Of a stretch of DNA of 5,959 bases, positions 5,783 to 5,959 are shown in pieces. This stretch comes from Chloroflexia bacterium. GTDB taxonomy: Bacteria; Chloroflexota; Chloroflexia; Thermomicrobiales; UBA6265. Location of the stretch: positions 1 to 5,959 of the forward strand of contig JACCVC010000293.1 in the NCBI GenBank assembly GCA_013698305.1, given 5' to 3'. How positions within the stretch are numbered: the stretch's first letter is position 1; each line of letters begins with the position of its first letter. Under the pieces are notes generated by a model that saw only the letters and a list, made by a program, of their open reading frames with translations, was not told the origin of the DNA and ran no database searches. The position numbers and the translations under genes are program-made.

Positions 5783-5821
5783 GGCAGAGGGGGCGTGCGC
5801 GGGCGTACGTCGTGGGCTGGA

Positions 5822-5959
5822 TTATCCGGGGGTCAGGGATGTGCGAGAGTCCACCAGCTCATCCAGTCGAACGCGGGCGGTGCGTGCATCTGTGCCGAGA
5901 TAATCGGCTTCGACTGCGTGCCGATGCTCCGGCTCACATTCGAAGAGACCGCCTCCGAA
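5822..5959 (-). CDS. C-terminal fragment of an unidentified protein (runs off the window)
   Basis: An open minus-strand frame enters from the right edge and ends in TAA at 5822-5824, giving 45 residues. The composition is typical of a soluble protein (for example HAVEADYLGTDARTARVRL, ending in TSLTPG), and about half its codons begin with G, as expected of real coding sequence. I do not recognise the family, and the start lies outside the window. A second minus-strand frame, ending in TGA at 5833-5835, is also open to the edge and has higher G/C in third positions, but its Ser/Trp/His-rich product looks less natural, so the frame choice is tentative. The gene lies upstream of murQ on the same strand with a 164-bp gap, and could belong to the same salvage locus. 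Confidence 0.45.
   Translation of the reverse strand, partial: FGGGLFECEPEHRHAVEADYLGTDARTARVRLDELVDSRTSLTPG

Noticed and set aside
5774..5830. Replication origin
   Set aside because: There is only one perfect DnaA box and one partial copy, with no AT-rich segment and no dnaA, dnaN or par genes nearby.
5833..5958. Alternative minus-strand frame at the right edge ending in TGA at 5833-5835
   Set aside because: It has higher G/C in third positions, but its Ser/Trp/His-rich product and scarcity of G-starting codons look less like protein than the frame ending at 5822. It is not fully excluded.

Overview
This 5,959-bp window comes from a GC-rich bacterial chromosome (roughly 60% G+C by eye, with coding frames favouring G/C in third positions). 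All its recognisable genes are housekeeping or cell-wall salvage genes. A GatCA pair implies an organism that makes Asn-tRNA and/or Gln-tRNA by transamidation. The tRNA gene encodes its own CCA end and has a textbook sigma-70-type promoter. A Chloroflexota/Thermomicrobia-like or actinobacterial host would fit, but nothing here fixes the taxon. I see no mobile element, CRISPR array or phage gene.

Layout from left to right. A small GYD-domain protein (31-363, +) is followed by a non-coding stretch (364-632). That stretch holds an imperfect RNA-type stem-loop just after the gene and a perfect 19-bp inverted repeat (546-595), placed where two converging transcripts meet. Next, on the minus strand, come tRNA-Lys(CTT) (633-708), its own promoter (719-747), and gatA and gatC (787-2555), which overlap by 4 nt. 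After a 113-bp spacer there is a tight three-gene minus-strand operon: murQ (5657-4725), a BadF/BadG-type sugar kinase (4731-3808) and nagA (3811-2669), each overlapping the next by a few bases. At the right edge a minus-strand reading frame (5959-5822) is probably the C-terminus of a further, unidentified gene. It lies 164 bp upstream of murQ.

The three-gene operon makes a coherent peptidoglycan-recycling route. The kinase would phosphorylate free amino sugars (GlcNAc, and by analogy with MurK perhaps MurNAc). MurQ would convert MurNAc-6-phosphate to GlcNAc-6-phosphate and D-lactate, and NagA would deacetylate GlcNAc-6-phosphate to glucosamine-6-phosphate. No transporter, NagB or regulator gene is visible. 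The 164-bp leader of murQ holds a perfect DnaA-box nonamer and several short dyads that could be operators.

Overall this is a largely ordinary region. The points most worth checking are the substrate range of the kinase, the 19-bp inverted repeat and neighbouring stem-loop, and the dyad-rich leader of the murQ operon. I found no convincing evidence of a previously undescribed system.
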